Assembly: GCA_964485345.1 (NCBI GenBank)
Contig: CAZAJB010000043.1
Coordinates: 1 to 18,683 of the forward strand
From: UBA5420 sp964485345
GTDB taxonomy: Bacteria; Bacillota; Limnochordia; Darwinibacteriales; Darwinibacteriaceae
DNA: 18,683 bases
Direction: 5' to 3'
The notes beneath the pieces were generated by a model. That model did no database searches, was not told the DNA's origin, and saw only the letters and a program-made list of their open reading frames with translations. Shown one piece after another: positions 16,935 to 18,683 of this stretch. Both the position numbers and the translations under genes were made by a program. The stretch's first letter is position 1, and the number at the start of each line of letters is the position of its first letter.

Positions 16935-18260
16935 ATGAAAAGGTTAGTTTTAGTTGTAGCGCTTGTGACTATTGTTATGCTAAGTGTACCGGTGTTTGCA
17001 GCCGAGTATGATCTAGGTGGGGAGACTATCAAGATTGCCGGTCACGTAGCCGATGGGATGCGGGAGTACTTTACCGATGGTGAAGGCCGCGGTCGCTTAG
17101 AGAGAGTGGAAGAAGCGTTTAATGTAAATATCGAGTTTGTCCAGATTGAATGGGATGGTGCAGAAAATAGAATATTGACCAGTATTCTTGCGGGTGATCC
17201 TGTAGGTGATCTTTTGTATGTATCTAACCGGTGGTTGCCTCTGTTAGCGGGTAACGGGGCTCTCTTACCTTTAGACGATGTCTTAACAGATGATTATTAT
17301 GCGAGCTTGCCTGGATCTCATCGGAATATGCGAGAGCTTTATTCTAGCTACCAAGGTCAGTCCTATGGAATTTCGGTGAACGGAAGTTATCAGAGAGATA
17401 TGGATATTGGCTCCGCTCAAGGATGGATCTACAATAGAGATTTGTTTGTTGAAGCTGGCTTGCCGACTCCTAATGAGTTGCAAAATGAAGGAAATTGGAA
17501 TTGGGAGACAATGCAGGAGTTAGCGATCGCTTTAACCCAAGACTTAGATGGTGATGGAGTTATCGACGTGTATGGTGTTGGTGCCCGTCTTGATCCGTGG
17601 CCAGTGGAACAGGAAATGGCCACCTATGCTAATGGTGGCGGTATCATGAAGTTCGTCAATGGAAGAGCGGTCTATGCCATGAATGACCCGCAAGCGATCG
17701 AAGCGATTGAAATGTGGAAAGAACTCGATCAGGTTCACAATGCCGTGATGGTAGGCGATAGGTACGACATTCGGGCTGAGTTTAACCAAGGTAAGGTAGC
17801 AATGTTTAGACTCGATCTATATGCCCTGCCTGATCATGCCAATGAAGTTGATTTTGACTATGGTTGGGTGTTCTTCCCCCAAGGTCCGCAGGCTGATGAT
17901 TTTGTGAACCCAGTCTGGGGCTTTGAAATGTTTGTCTTGCCCATTACAAATGATGAGCCCGCGGCGATGGCTGCCCTGGTTGATATGCTCTTTGAAACCT
18001 CCGCTAATTACCGAGATTTGGCAGCTTACGAAGATGAGTTTGTTGAATACTTCCTCCCTTATGTTAGGGATTGGGATTCACTGGAGACGATCAAAGAAAT
18101 GCTCCATAAAGCAAGGCTTTGGGATAATATTCCTGGATTAGACACCGAACTAAATGATGCACTTGTTAAGGCAACCATGGGTGATGGCAGTGCCAAGTCC
18201 GAAATGGATGCAGTTGCACCAACGATTCAATCCTTCATTGATCAAGCATACAATCAATAG
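16935..18260 (+). CDS. Extracellular sugar solute-binding protein (importer 2)
   Basis: A 441-residue family 1 solute-binding protein of ordinary length. The signal peptide is clear (residues 1-22, ending PVFA before AEYD) with a signal-peptidase-I type site and no lipobox cysteine. Typical features are ILTSILAGDPVGDLLYV, GWIYNRDLFVEAGLPTP followed by NWETMQELA, and EFNQGKVAM. An EF-hand-like loop (D203, D205, D207 and D211 in DLDGDGVIDVYG) probably binds calcium, as in several sugar-binding proteins. ATG 16935 is chosen over an in-frame ATG at 16902, because AAGGAGGA (16921-16928) sits correctly upstream and the shorter form gives a clean signal peptide. It follows the permease by 56 bases and is the last gene before the terminator. 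Confidence 0.93.
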   Translation: MKRLVLVVALVTIVMLSVPVFAAEYDLGGETIKIAGHVADGMREYFTDGEGRGRLERVEEAFNVNIEFVQIEWDGAENRILTSILAGDPVGDLLYVSNRWLPLLAGNGALLPLDDVLTDDYYASLPGSHRNMRELYSSYQGQSYGISVNGSYQRDMDIGSAQGWIYNRDLFVEAGLPTPNELQNEGNWNWETMQELAIALTQDLDGDGVIDVYGVGARLDPWPVEQEMATYANGGGIMKFVNGRAVYAMNDPQAIEAIEMWKELDQVHNAVMVGDRYDIRAEFNQGKVAMFRLDLYALPDHANEVDFDYGWVFFPQGPQADDFVNPVWGFEMFVLPITNDEPAAMAALVDMLFETSANYRDLAAYEDEFVEYFLPYVRDWDSLETIKEMLHKARLWDNIPGLDTELNDALVKATMGDGSAKSEMDAVAPTIQSFIDQAYNQ

Positions 18261-18267
18261 ATGAAAA

Positions 18268-18300
18268 CAATTGATCGGGGGACTGTCCCCCGATCAATTG
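18268..18300. terminator. Perfect 15-bp hairpin, probably a bidirectional terminator
   Basis: Arms CAATTGATCGGGGGA (18268-18282) and TCCCCCGATCAATTG (18286-18300) are exactly complementary around a CTG loop. It starts seven bases after the last operon stop codon. On the + strand no T-run follows (GATCAAATT), whereas on the - strand the stem is followed by TTTTC, so it is a standard terminator for the convergent gene. It likely also stops or stabilises the 3' end of the operon transcript. Confidence 0.8.
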
Positions 18301-18322
18301 GATCAAATTAGCTGATTTCGTA

Positions 18323-18683
18323 CTAAGGGCGATTCAGCACAGCATCAATGCGCTCGTGGATCTCCGTTTCTTCCAGGGGCTTGGTTAGAAAATCTGTAGC
18401 ACCAGCTTTCATGGCTTCCAGAACCTTATGCTTTTGACCAGCGGCGCTAACAATGAGCACCTTGGCATCTGGGTCAAATTCCCGGATTTGGCGAAGAGCT
18501 TCGATGCCATCTAGGACGGGCATGGTAATATCCATCGTGGTTAAGTCTGGGCTCAGATCCTTATACTTCAAGATCCCATCCTCTCCATTAATCGCTTCAC
18601 CGACAACTTCATGTCCTATATCCTCTAAGACTCCACTGCGAAAAAGCCTCTACAGTCCGCCCGTACGTCAATCCAAAAGCTTT
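18323..18683 (-). pseudogene. CheY-like receiver remnant, frameshifted N-terminus
   Basis: The - strand encodes most of a response-regulator receiver domain: LFRSGVLEDIGHEVVGEA, then DLTTMDITMPVLDG with the phosphoacceptor aspartate, VSAAGQ with the switch serine, and FLTKP with the conserved lysine. The frame is closed upstream by a stop at 18650-18652, before the acidic pocket. In another frame just upstream, IDVRADCRGFF can be aligned with the usual VDDSRxFF, so one base appears lost around 18638-18645 and the first of the two acidic residues reads alanine. The longest intact frame (TTG at 18571) gives only 82 residues. The true start lies at or beyond the window edge. It could be a decayed gene or an assembly error; it is unrelated to the sugar operon. 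Confidence 0.6.

Noticed and set aside
1..18683. tRNA, rRNA, CRISPR arrays, insertion sequences, attachment sites
   Set aside because: I looked for cloverleaf ends, regularly spaced direct repeats, transposase motifs and terminal inverted repeats on both strands and saw none that hold up.

Overview
The window holds one long co-directional carbohydrate-uptake and degradation operon, followed by a convergent, decayed response-regulator fragment. Codon use, AGGAGG-type ribosome binding sites, five GTG starts among twelve genes, the LacI-family regulator and the family content all suggest Bacillota (Firmicutes). None of the four exported proteins shows a convincing lipobox. That is odd for a monoderm Firmicute and hints at a diderm lineage such as Limnochordia or Hydrogenispora relatives; this placement is inference and weakly supported.

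Layout. Positions 1-464 are non-coding: a terminator-like hairpin near the left edge, about 200 bases with nothing recognisable, then a regulatory patch with repeated GCGCAA octamers, a perfect palindrome and a candidate promoter. Twelve genes follow on the + strand from 465 to 18260 with gaps of at most 56 bases and two overlaps. In order they are: a DUF1861 beta-propeller protein; a LacI-family regulator; a GH130 mannoside-phosphorylase-like enzyme; a cytoplasmic protein of unknown enzymatic type ending in a discoidin (F5/8 C) domain; a 961-residue exported protein fusing duplicated beta-sandwich modules to a sugar-binding-protein domain; two ABC permeases; an exported NHL-propeller/TPR/Yip1 membrane protein; an exported 960-residue DUF5696 protein; a second pair of ABC permeases; and a conventional second solute-binding protein. 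A perfect hairpin at 18268-18300 ends the operon. Beyond it, on the - strand, lies a CheY-like receiver remnant whose N-terminus is frameshifted and damaged.

How the parts may work together. The two solute-binding proteins and two permease pairs make two ABC importers, but no ATPase is encoded here, so a shared MsmX/MalK-type ATPase elsewhere is expected. The giant binding protein, the NHL-TPR-Yip1 protein and the DUF5696 protein sit between the two permease pairs and look like an envelope-associated capture, processing or sensing module. Imported oligosaccharide would be processed in the cytoplasm by the GH130 enzyme, the DUF1861 protein and the discoidin-domain protein. The family content points to beta-mannosides, but the exact linkage cannot be read from sequence. 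The LacI regulator probably controls the whole unit through the palindromes upstream of the first gene.

The most interesting element is the two-importer core: SBP fusion, permease pair, NHL-Yip1, DUF5696, permease pair, SBP. I recognise the domain families, but I know of no established function for their combination.
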